From Panicum virgatum (taxonomy: Eukaryota > Streptophyta > Magnoliopsida > Poales > Poaceae): a DNA stretch of 64,000 nt. The stretch is from positions 31,813,590 to 31,877,589 of the forward strand of contig NC_053153.1 in assembly GCF_016808335.1 (NCBI RefSeq), in the 5' to 3' direction. This document shows positions 47,601 through 61,743 of this stretch, piece after piece. Position 1 is the stretch's first letter, and each line of letters starts with the position of its first letter. A program made the translations under genes and the position numbers. Under the pieces are notes generated by a model. The model searched no databases. It was given only the letters and a program-made list of their open reading frames with translations, and was not told the DNA's origin.

Positions 47601-48313
47601 CTACGAGTTTGGGGTGGTCCACAGGGCAGCGGGATGAGCGAGCGGGCCGGAGCAGAGAGCACTCAGCGCGGGGAAAAAGGAAGGAAAGGTTGAAGAAGGG
47701 GCGCTGACGGGTGGGGCCGTGGTGTCAGTGGCGGAAGACGCGTGGCGCGGGCGGTTGCTGGCTATTGGGCCCGCTCGGTGTGAAAGGAGACGGTGCTGGC
47801 GTGCGGGTGGAAGCGGGCCACGTGCGTGCGGGCCACGTGCGTGCGGGCCACGTGCGTGCGGGTTGGAATGGGCCGCATGGGAGAGAGCGAGGGAGCGCGA
47901 GGCACAGCGGGGCGACGCGGGCTGTGGGAGCAGGCCGGCGCGCGGGGATGGGCCGGTGGAAAGAGGGGGTCGGCCCAGGGGAAAGAAAGGGAAGCGGGCC
48001 GTGCGCGGGCTGCTGGGCTGGATTCCTGGGTTTTGGTTTTGGGTTTCTTTTCCTTTTTCTTTTCTCTTTTCTAATTCAAACCAAGTAAACCTATTTGATT
48101 TCAAATTTGAATTTGAAATCAAACCCCACTCAATCAAATAAAATTATGCACCAGCACGAATGCTCAAACATGTTAGCCCTAAAATAAATTTTAATTACTT
48201 TATGAAGCAGAAATAAATTATAAATGCAAGGCTGAGCAAAATAAATCCTAGAAAATTAAATAAAGCCAATTAAATTTATTATTAAATGCTGAAATTTAAA
48301 TTAGGGTGTTACA
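44699..48313 (-). repeat. Solo LTR F (family T)
   Basis: A single 3615-bp LTR on the - strand with target duplication TGAAG at 44694-44698 and 48314-48318 and no internal sequence, as left by LTR-LTR recombination. It is the most diverged family-T LTR here. Mini-ORF segment 1 (46024-46108) has two in-frame stops and is 6 nt shorter; segment 2 (44945-45000) is intact. GC-rich block about 46640-48010. Confidence 0.93.
47815..47859. repeat. 15-bp tandem triplication with three CACGTG boxes
   Basis: GGGCCACGTGCGTGC is repeated three times in perfect tandem. Each unit contains the palindromic G-box CACGTG, a plant bZIP/bHLH binding core. It lies in the GC-rich promoter part of LTR F, upstream of its presumed start. 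Confidence 0.9.
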
Positions 48314-48318
48314 TGAAG

Positions 48319-51897
<3,579 letters not shown>

Positions 51898-51901
51898 TAC
51901 C

Positions 51902-51935
51902 CTACCCCCTTAAAGAAATCTCGTCCTCGAGATTT
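51902..51935 (-). promoter_or_regulatory. Element G hairpin and polypurine tract
   Basis: AAATCTCG-AGGA-CGAGATTT on the - strand (51916-51935) overlaps the stop codon. The loop differs by one base from B. A TTAAGGGGGTAGGG tract follows. Confidence 0.85.
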
Positions 51936-54900
51936 AGCTGGGCTGGCTAGCAAAGAGATCTGGATATGCCTTCTTTAGCTCATCTTCTCGCTCCCATGTA
52001 GCCTCAGCTTCACTGTGGTGACTCCACTGAACTCGGCACATCTTGATGCGCTTGTTCCGAGTGACCCTCTCTGATGTCTCCAGGATCTTCACCGGATGCT
52101 CAGTATAGGTCAGATCTTCCTGCACATCGACTCCATCCAGTGGTGCCTGCTCCTCGGGTACTCGCAGACACCTCTTCAGCTGAGATATATGGAAGACATC
52201 ATGAACTCCTGAGAGGCTGAGAGGTAACTCCAGGCGATAAGCAACTTCGCCTTTCCGCTCCAGCACCTTGAATGGCCCCACATACCGAGGTGCTAACTTC
52301 CCTTTGACATTAAATCTGCGGATTCCTCTCATCGGAGACACCTTCAGATACACATAATCACCGACACTGAAGGTCAGATCTCTCCGTTTGCCATCAGCAT
52401 AGCTCTTCTGTCTGCTCTGTGCAATCCTCAGATTTTCTCGCACAGCCTGAACCATCTGCTCTGCATCATCTATGATCTCAGGGCCAAAGAGCTGCTTTTC
52501 ACCAATCTGATCCCAATAGAGAGGAGTCCTGCATTTTCTGCCATACAGTGCCTCAAAGGGAGACTTCTTCAGACTGGCCTGATAGCTGTTATTATATGAA
52601 AACTCAGCATATGACAGGCACTTATCCCAACTAGTACCGTACTGAATGGCACAAGCTCTCAGCATATCCTCCAACACTTGGTTGGTTCTCTCTGTCTGCC
52701 CATCGGTCTGAGGGTGATAAGCCGTACTGAAACGCAGCTTCGTATCCAACGAATCATGGAGCTGCTCCCAGAACCGAGAAGTGAACTGAGACCCTCTGTC
52801 AGATATGATCTTCTTGGGCACTCCATGCAAGCAGACAATCCGAGAGATGTACAACTCTGCAAGTCTAGCACCGGAGTAAGTAGTGTTCACTGGTATGAAG
52901 TGAGCAACCTTCGTCAATCGATCCACTACTACCCATATAGAGTTGTACCCTTTCTGAGTACGAGGCAATCCAACAATTAAGTCCATAGTGATCTCCTCCC
53001 ATTTCCACTCTGGAATCTTCAGAGGCTGTAACAGACCTGCTGGCCTCTGATGCTCAGCCTTGACACGCTGACAGGTGTCACAAATAGCCACGTACTCTGC
53101 CACTGAACGCTTCATTCCATACCACCAGAAACGTTCCTTCAGATCGTAATACATCTTCGTGCTGCCCGGATGAATAGAGTAAGCTGTATCATGGGCCTCA
53201 CTCAGAATCAACTTCCGAAGATCCTTCACATCTGGCACACAGATCCGGTTCTTGTACCACAAGGTACCCTGATCATCCTCTCTAAAATGTGGGGCCTTGC
53301 CCTTCTTGAGCAACTCACGAATCTCCTGCAGCTTCTCATCATCTTTCTGATGCTGCCTGATCTCTGACTCTAGAGTCGGTACTGCCTCAAATGCTGCACT
53401 AGAAGTATGATGCAAGAAGCCCAGACTCAACTGCTCGAACTCCTCGCATAACTCTGGAGGCATCTGGAAAGCCACGGCCATGTTGACATAACTTCTTCTG
53501 CTCAGAGCATCTGCTACAACATTGGCCTTACCCGGATGATAGTGAATCTCCAGATCATAGTCCTTGACCAACTCCAGCCATCTTCTCTGCCGCATGTTCA
53601 GCTCATTCTGCGTGAAAATATACTTGAGGCTCTTGTGATCAGTGTAGATATCACACCGCTGCCCATACAAGTAATGCCTCCAAATCTTCAGAGCATGCAC
53701 AACTGCGGCTAACTCGAGATCATGAGTAGGATAATTCAGCTCATGCCGACGTAACTGTCGTGAAGCATAAGCTATCACTCTGCCCTCCTGCATCAGAACA
53801 CACCCAAGACATCCTTCGAAGCATCACAATATACCGTGAATCTCTTCGTCTGGTCTGGCAGAGTCAAGACTGGCGCCGTAGTCAACCTCTTCTTCAGCTC
53901 ATCAAAGGCCTTCTGACGCTCATCAGTCCATACGAAAGCCACATTCTTCTCCAGCAAAGAAGTCAAAGGCTTCGCGATCTTGGAGAAATTCCCAATGAAC
54001 CTCCGATAATATCCAGCTAAGCCCAAGAAAGATCTGACTTCCTTCACTGTCTGCGGTGTCTCCCACTCTAGCACATCCTTCACCTTGCTTGGATCAACAG
54101 CAATGCCTCCCTGAGAGATAACATGACCGAGGAATGGTACCTCGTCAATCCAGAACTCGCACTTGCTGAACTTGGCATACAGCTGATGCTCTCTCAATCT
54201 CTGCAACACAAGCCTCAGATGCTCTTCATGCTCTTCTTCTGTCTTGGAGAAGATCAGAATATCATCAATGAAAATCACCACAAAGACATCCAGATAATCC
54301 ATGAAGACCATGTTCATCAGATGCATGAAGTAAGCCGGGGCATTAGTCAAGCCGAAGGACATGACTGTATACTCATATAGCCCGTACTTGCAGGTGAATG
54401 CCGTCTTCGGAATATCCCCAGGACGGATCCTCAGCTGAAAATATCCCGAACGAAGATCAATCTTCGAGAATATACGAGCACCTCGAAGCAAATCGAAGAG
54501 ATCCTCAATACGGGGCAGTGGATGCTTGTTCTTGATAGTGACTGCATTCAGCTCCCGATAATCCACACACATCCTCTTCGAGCCATCCTTCTTATCTACC
54601 AGCAATAATGGAAAAGCCCAAGGAGAGAAACTGCGATGGATATAGCCCTTGGCTAGCAACTCATCAATAGTTTTCTTGACCTCTTCATGCTCTATAGGTG
54701 CCATGCGGTAGGGCCGCTTTGCAATAGGAGCTGTGCCAGGCAAGAGATCAATACAAAACTCAATGGCGCGTTCGGGCGGCATACCTGGCAGATCATCCGG
54801 AAAGACATCCGGGAATTCAGACACCACGCGAATACCGTCCGTGGGTCTAGCCTCCATCTGATGAAGAAATCCCGAGGGTTCTGAAGCACTAACTGTCACC

Positions 54901-55880
54901 TCTTGGCCATCAGATGCTGTCAGGTGAACTGCTCGATGAGCACAATCAATTCTGACTCCCCACTTGGCAAGAGTATCCATTCCCAGAATCACATCGATAC
55001 CCTTGGTGTCCAGCACCCTCAGATTAGCACTGAACATTGCCCCCCTTATGGCTACACTGACTCGGGGGCAAACAATATGGGATCTCAACTCCCCTCCCGG
55101 TGAAGAAACTAGCAGACAGTTCTTTAATGCAGTGGTAAAGAAACTATGCTCCTCAACAAATGACTTGGTGATGAAAGAATGAGTAGCACCAGTATCGAAA
55201 AGCACTGAAGCTGGATGGGAGTTGACCATGAACGTACCAATTACCACGTTGGGAGCCTCGGCCGCTGACTCGGCCGTCACGTGGTTCACTCTGCCCTGAA
55301 GTGGCGCCCTGGGCTGAGCTGGGCGCCCCTGCTGTCCCGCCTGCGCCTTCCGGGGGCAAGCGTTGGCGTAGTGCCCCGGCTGGCCGCAGTGAAAGCAGGT
55401 GCGAGGAGGTCCCTGAGCCTGCTGTCCGGTAGGAGCTGCCGGACGTGGAGCCTGCGGTGCCGGTGGAGCTGGTGGAGCAGCACGAGCCGGAGGTGCCGGT
55501 AACCTCTGGCCCTGCCCAGCCTGCTGCTGTCGAGGCGGATACTGCTGCGGTGGCCTCTGCTGGTACTGCTGAGGAGGCCGGTACTGAGGCTGGTACTGCT
55601 GGGGCTGCTGGAGTCGAGGACGAGTGTTGCTGCCGGAAGCAACGGGGACAACCTTCCTCTTCTTGTCCTCCATCTCCAGGTGCTTACGCTCAGTGTTGAG
55701 CGCACTGTCAACCAGATGGTTGAAGTCGTCGAAGCGGAGGTTGAGCAGCGCGTACTGGAGGTAGTCCTCAAGACCCTCCATGAAGTGCTCCTGCTTCTTG
55801 CGGTCATCCGCAACCTCGGCAGGGGCGTAGCGTGCCAGCTGAAGAAAGCGATCACGATACTCCGTGACCGACATAGTCCC
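51934..55880 (-). pseudogene. Element G gag 3' part and pol: zinc knuckle to chromodomain (one frameshift)
   Basis: The frame continues from the intron acceptor at 55880. From the ATG at 55874: CCHC knuckle at residues 160-173, protease [10 protein letters not shown] with YRELN and FIDDIL, then RNase H YCDASKD. There, at about 53810, one base present in B (AAGGATGGTC) is missing and the frame ends at 53793. The next frame continues without a stop from RNase H through integrase ([26 protein letters not shown]), the GPF module and chromodomain to the stop at 51934. It has Trp where B has its nonsense codon. Nearly identical to B except for a divergent protease segment at about 54876-55245. Confidence 0.95.
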
Positions 55881-55990
55881 CTGAATTCACAAAGACAGAT
55901 AGATATCGGAAGATTAACTCAAGATTCATAAGGATAGAACAAGGAGCATTAGCTCAAAAGAAACCGCTGAGTGATTATATTTAAGATTAC
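55881..55990 (-). other. Gag intron, element G (110 nt)
   Basis: CAG|GTAATC...GAATTCAG|GGG on the - strand, same position as in A and B but one base shorter (GCTCC against GCCCCC). The exons would be out of frame if it were read through, but splicing keeps them in frame. Confidence 0.88.
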
Positions 55991-56503
55991 CTGCTTCAGT
56001 GCAAGGAACTCCTTCTGCTTCATCTTCATAACGCCCGCGGGGACGTTGTGGCTGCGGAAACGCTCCCTGAACTGGAGCCAAGTGAGAGACTCGCGGTCAT
56101 GAACTGGGTGGGACTCCCACCAGTCCAAAGCTGCCCCTCGCAGCTGTCCTGCTGCGTACAAGACGCGCTCACGATCATCGCACTGGGCGATGTCCAGCTG
56201 ACGCTCCACTGCACGGAGCCAGTCGTCGGCCTGAAGAGGGTCGGACGTGTGAGAAAACGTCGGCGGGTGACCCCTCAGGAACTCAGCACGCCTGTCGCGA
56301 GGCTGCGGCGGTGGAGGAGGCGGAGGCTGAGTGTGAGCCTGCTGAAGAGCCTGAACGGTGTTGTTCAGGGTAGCCATCATCTGCATCTGGAGCTGGAAGT
56401 ACTGCTCCGGAGTCAAGGGCGGAGGCATCGGGATCCCAGTACCCTGGTTGTTCTGACCCTGCTGCTGGCCAGAACCTGAACCGGTGCTCCTGGTGTTCAC
56501 CAT
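55991..56503 (-). CDS. gag: Element G gag, exon 1
   Basis: 171 intact codons from ATG 56503, colinear with B exon 1 and only a few residues different. It has a Gly/Gln-rich start, a polyproline run, and the gag core DPLQADDWLRAVE and AALDWWESH. Ends ...LALKQ at the donor. Unspliced translation would end 13 codons into the intron at 55949. Confidence 0.93.
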
Positions 56504-57059
56504 CTGATTTGAACAAAAGATTTCACGAGTAAGGATATTGCAGGAATAAACTCAGATGGATATGATAACTCTTTGCGGAAAAAGACTCAGCCATGATAAG
56601 GTAGACAGGACAGAGTTGACTGTTTTACCCCCAACGATCTAACTCATTTTATTAATTAGTTAGCTTTAACATCAGAGTGATTTTCTTTAAACAAATTTAA
56701 GCTACTAAGCTATGCAATCAGTCAAAGATCCAAATCAAACATGTAGCATAATAACAAGCAGACAATTTTCACGACTTAGCCGAGTTTAGCAAAAGACTCG
56801 ACTAACACAACGCATCGCGAAACGTGCTATCGTATTATTATAAAAGGTCACCTAGCTATACTCAGGGTGGTCAGATGACTGATTCAGGCCAAAATCTACG
56901 AAAACTATTCTTCAGAGAAGAGAAATCAAGACGAGAAGGGTAAACAGTCAAAGAAGTCAAGGGGTATAATAGTAAAATAGTTTCAGCAGGCAAAGATTGG
57001 TGAGAAGAAGTCCTAAAACTCGACCAGTTCTATCTAGGCTTCGTCCTACAGTCGATATG
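56504..57059 (-). other. Element G untranslated leader
   Basis: About 556 bp, colinear with the leaders of A and B, with no ORF. Ends TCAAATCAG directly before the ATG. Confidence 0.75.
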
Positions 57060-57071
57060 GCTCTGATACCA
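57060..57071 (-). promoter_or_regulatory. Element G primer binding site
   Basis: TGGTATCAGAGC on the - strand, 3 nt from the 5' LTR; initiator-Met tRNA complement. Confidence 0.96.
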
Positions 57072-57074
57072 CTC

Positions 57075-60000
57075 TGTAACACCCGGTTTATAAAAGAACA
57101 TAAACCGAGCAATCATATACGTGCCAGGATCAAGTCACACGTATATACAACAGAATGAACAGTATATCTTAGCACATATCACATAAAAAGATATAATAAA
57201 GCGAATACGAATGTTATTTGTTACAATAATGACAGAATGTCTGATACAGCGGAAGCGAAGTACAAATACGGTAAAAGCTCTCCGAAACTGAAGCAGGGCG
57301 CCACAGGGACGTCGACTGGGAGACGAACACCTAGAAGTCCTCGTAGTCCTGGTAGCGCTGAGCGAACTCCCTCGCGTCGGCAGGAACTGAGCAGCAGTAG
57401 CGTAGCCAAGAGGAAAAAGTAGAGAAGAGGCAAGGGTGAGTACACAACTTGTACTCAACAAGTATAACACAAACTATGAGGCTCTAGGTTGGCTGACTCA
57501 ACTGCATTAGCTTTTAAGTCTTGGCAAAATTTTGTTAAAGCTATTTACTACAAGTTGATGAATTACCATTAACCCAGTTACATAGTAATTAATCAAGTTT
57601 AATCATGTAACTACTGAGAAACCAAACTAAAACCAAGCCACCAAGGAAACCCCGAGAAGCACCTCCCTCGTCGGAAGGAGATAACTTCACTAATCAAAAG
57701 GAGGATCTGGGCCGCTCATAACCGTGAGCACGGCTAGTATACCAGTTTTACACTCTGCAGAGGTTGCACATCTTTACCCACAAGTCGTGAGCTACGCCAG
57801 TTGTTCATCACACTTCCTTAGGTGAGATGACTAGCAAACTCACTACGAGGCCGTTACAAAGGACACATTGGCAAGGTGTAACCGCTAAGGAATCAGGCTC
57901 CGCAACGATGGTAACCACCTCGAGGGGGTACAAGACACACAGACCAGCCTCGTAGCCTGACCACCATTGAAGCTCACCACCCCCCATGCCCCGTCGGTAA
58001 GTTACTCCCGAACCAAAATGGCCTAATTAGTAAGCCAAGACCGTCCCATTCCAGTCTTGTGGTAGCGCTGTTGTCCCAGGTTGTCACTCTATGAACCGGT
58101 CCTTATGGAGAGTGGCCAACCAAGCACTAAGCACCGTGCTGGCCCCCTAAACCATGTTTCTAACAAAAGCCAATTTTAACGAGACGTGAGCCACTCAAGC
58201 CACACAGAGTGCCACTCTCAGAATTAAGTTCAAGTAAACCATTAGTCAAATTAATTAAAAAGGACCAGAGTGTGTTATAGCGCAGCAACCTAGCACAACT
58301 AACCAAAATGCAACCCAAGGGTATATTTAAAGGATATAAACTGGCTAGGAAATCCTTAAAGGCATACAGTATTAAAATGCAGTATGAAATTGTATTTAAA
58401 GATGATAGGTTGTTCATGTTATACTTGCCTTCCTCGTACTGCCCCTGCTGCTGCTCAAAGTGGTCCGAAGACGGCTGCTCCGGGTACTGGTACTGGGGCT
58501 CCTCAGATGGATCAACGTCTACTCACGAACACATGGCCAAAACAATGCACAATAATAAGCATACAAGCAAACTCTAACAAAAACTAAAGAACTGTACATC
58601 AATACATGAAAACAGCACACTAAACTAGTCTAAAACTATTCTACGCGCTACAACGATCGCGTGGATATAAAGAACGCTAAAAACGGAGCTAAAACGCGTA
58701 AACTAGGCCTACAACAAGGTTCAGGGGCTTAAATGCGATAAAAACTAAGTTTCTGGGGTTTTTCTGCAAAAACTAGGGACTTAAACATAATTAACCATTA
58801 AATCTAAGGGCTAGCGTGCAAAACTGACGGCTCAGGACTGCGGGTTCTAATCTGAGAAAAGCCAGGGGCCTAAGCAAAAAAAACAGGGCCTGGTTGGAAA
58901 TTATTTTGAACTGGATGGAGCGCAGCTTGATTTCGGAAGAACACAGGGGCTATTTTGCACAAACGCCAGTGCTGACCGTTTTTGGTTTGGTTGACCTCGG
59001 GCTAGATCTATTGTGAGCCGTGGAGCTGCGATCGGATGGTCACGATGAGTCTGGGCGCGCGGGGCAGCGGCGCTGCTCGCCGGAGACGGCGTCCCCGCGG
59101 CGGTGCACGGCTGGGGATCGCCGGACCGGCCAAACTTGGCCGTCCGGGCACGAAAACGAGCGTGGCTAGGCTCTAGAGACTGCGCGCGGAACGGTCAGAA
59201 CACCTAGGGCATCCGCGCGGGCCTCCGATGGGCGTGCAAGCGGCTGGGAGGCGCTGCGGCGGCGGCTATCGCCGGAGTGCGCGAGCTCGGGTGGCTAGGG
59301 TGTAATACAGCTAAAACAACCCGCAAAGCAGAGAGGGGAGGTGGGTTTGGGGCTCACCGGGGGTCGAGTCGGCCGGATTGCGCAGCGCAGAGAGCCGGCG
59401 GCGAGGTCGTGCGGCGGTCACGGGCGGCGCTCGCGGAGAAGGGTGCTGCGGGGCTCCTCCTGGCCTCTGGGTGGCACGGGTCGATGCCTGGCGTCACTGT
59501 GAAGCAGGTAGAGGGGTCAGCTGGATCCGGCGCGCCACGGCGGTGAGAAAACTGGGCGGCGGAGTCTTTACCGGCGGCGTTGAAGTTCTGCTACGGCGGA
59601 GCTAGACAGGGGCGGTGGGAATCGGGTTCTGGTGGCGCTGGAGTGCAGGGGTGGCGTGTGCAGCGTAGGGGAAGGTCGGGCTGTGTTTAAGGAGGCCGTG
59701 CCGAGATCCCGGGTGGTGCGATAAGGAAGGATGCCCGGAGAATTTGGCGGCGGGCTCGGGCGTGACCGGCGCGAGGAAAACGGGATCGCGCAACAGCTCG
59801 GCGTGATCCCGAACTTGGGTGGCGGCGCTTCTAGAAGTAAAAGGGGCAGGGGTGGCTGGCGAGTGGCCCTGCGTGGTCCGGTATGACCCACGGGGCAGCG
59901 GGGCTCGGCACGGGCGGAGCAGGGAGTCCGGCGACGATTTCGGGCGGAGGAAGGGGAAGGTCCTGCCAGCGGGCCCGGCTGGACAGAGAGACAGGGAGGG

Positions 60001-60520
60001 ATGCGGGCGACGCGGGTGCAGCGGGCCTAGCGCGTGGGAGAGGGTGGGCCGGAGCGCTTGGGCCGGTGCGGGGAGCTAAGGGGTTGAACTGGGCTGAGCG
60101 TGAGTGAGGGATGTGGGCCGCAGGGGAGAGAGGGGGAGAGCTGCTGCGTGGGTGGGCCGCGCGGGTAGAGCGGACTGGGCCCGCGCGAGAGAGGGAGGTG
60201 GGAGAATGCTGGGCCAGAGGAAAGGGTTGGACTGGGCTGAGGTGGGTTTGGGTTTTCTTTAACCTTTTCTATTTCTATTTTCTAATTCAAACAAAGCTAT
60301 TTGAATTCAAACAAAATTTGAATTCAACTCCTATGCATTCAAACAAAAATAAAACCATGCACCAGCATGAATGCAACAAAAATTTAAACCTATGATAAAT
60401 TTTAATTACTTAAGAACAAAATTAAATTAAATGCCATACTAGACACAATAAACCTTAGAAATTTAAATAAAGCCAATTAAATTTATTAATAAATGCTGAA
60501 ATTTAAATTAGGGTGTTACA
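57075..60520 (-). repeat. Element G 5' LTR
   Basis: 3446 bp, almost identical to 48452-51897. Mini-ORF segments at 58429-58519 and 57331-57386 (-), open. Followed by target duplication GCCGG (60521-60525). Confidence 0.96.
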
Positions 60521-60525
60521 GCCGG

Positions 60526-61678
60526 GGCGCTGGCTGGCACCGGTCCCTCGGTCAACGGCCTAGATCCTGGCACACGCCGTTGCTTCCGGAGATGCAGGGC
60601 ATGCCACCTGATCTATACCCGATCAGGAGGGTGCGAACATGCCTTTGACGATTTGCCTACAAACACAGACACGTGTAAACATTAGTCCGAGGCGTGGTTG
60701 GCTCCTCGGGATGACTCTTGCATCGGCTTTAAAGAGTCAATCGAGTCCCGGTGTCATATTGGATCTGCATATCCAGATGGTGATGGATAAAGCAAATAAC
60801 TGCAAAAACTGCTTCAATTAAACCTAGCTAATCTAATCCACGACGGTAAAAGCTTCACTGCTAGATCGGAACATCCTACACGTAGTTAGGCCTAACGAGC
60901 GTAAAAGATAACCGAACCTTGACCAGAAAAGAGGCCTAAGAACAAGCGAAAGCCTATTCCCGGATCAATCCCTATTAAGATCAAGGCAAAGCATCTAATA
61001 TGTTGCCGGATCGTCCAACCCGTTTGCAAGGCCTAAACTAGCAGATATTACGCCAATTCTTAAGTATAAGAACTAACCATAACAGATTAGATCTACTAGA
61101 TAAAAAAGAAGTATGGCGTTATCTCTACGCGAATAACTCTATGAAACGAGAATTAGTATAAGATTAAAACATGATCGCACAGAGATGACATGATGTTCGT
61201 AGATGATAAGCAACAAAAGCACGAAGAATCTACTAAAAATCATGCTACGAAAATCAGGATAACTAGCACTACTCACCATAAAAAATGCTTCAGTACGAGT
61301 AATACCAAGGTAAAAGCAAGAACAACACTGCCGTGATCGCAAGAAGCGATCAGGGCAGCATGGCGCTTAGTTGGACGAAACCCTAGAATTAGGGGTGGCG
61401 GTGCGTCGAGAGTTTTTGTTTGCAAAACGTGATGATTTCTCCCTTTGACAAATGTCATAGAGTACATATTTATAGTCCGGAGACTTGGACAACAATCTAA
61501 ACTAACGTGTCCATATCAGACTCTATCTCTAACTCAAATTGAACTAAATCTAAAGATACATGGCCCACATGGCCCAAACGCTCACGCAGGAGCCGATTTG
61601 TAAGCCTCCTTTAACTTCTTCATTAAGCCCAACTCACTTGCTGCCCATTAATTAACTTGTTAATTTATGGCGATAACA
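60526..61678 (-). repeat. Element J 3' LTR, main piece
   Basis: With 48388-48451 this forms an LTR of about 1217 bp, TGTTATCGCC...CCGACAACA on the - strand, with short TGTT/AACA inverted ends. It is a different family from T and C. A TATA box CTATAAATATG is visible on the - strand at 61465-61475. No ORF is credible; the 60-67-codon ORFs here are chance. J inserted into the gag relic K. Its interior and 5' LTR lie to the right, outside the window or deleted. Confidence 0.72.
61465..61475 (-). promoter_or_regulatory. Probable TATA box of the J LTR
   Basis: CTATAAATATG on the - strand, about 200 bp into the LTR, in a position fitting U3. Confidence 0.5.
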
Positions 61679-61743
61679 AATGCCCCCCTGATTTTGGCAA
61701 TGATAAATCCAAAACCACTTCATCGCTTCATCTTCCCGTTGAT
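61679..61743 (-). other. Element J polypurine tract and internal end
   Basis: On the - strand, AAAATCAGGGGGGCATT directly precedes the LTR start TGTTATCG, a good polypurine tract. The remaining bases are internal J sequence, cut by H at 61743. Confidence 0.65.

Noticed and set aside
60639..61467. Small ORFs (60-67 codons) between G and H as candidate host genes.
   Set aside because: The region is the body of the J LTR, flanked by a polypurine tract and LTR termini, with no motif or splice context.
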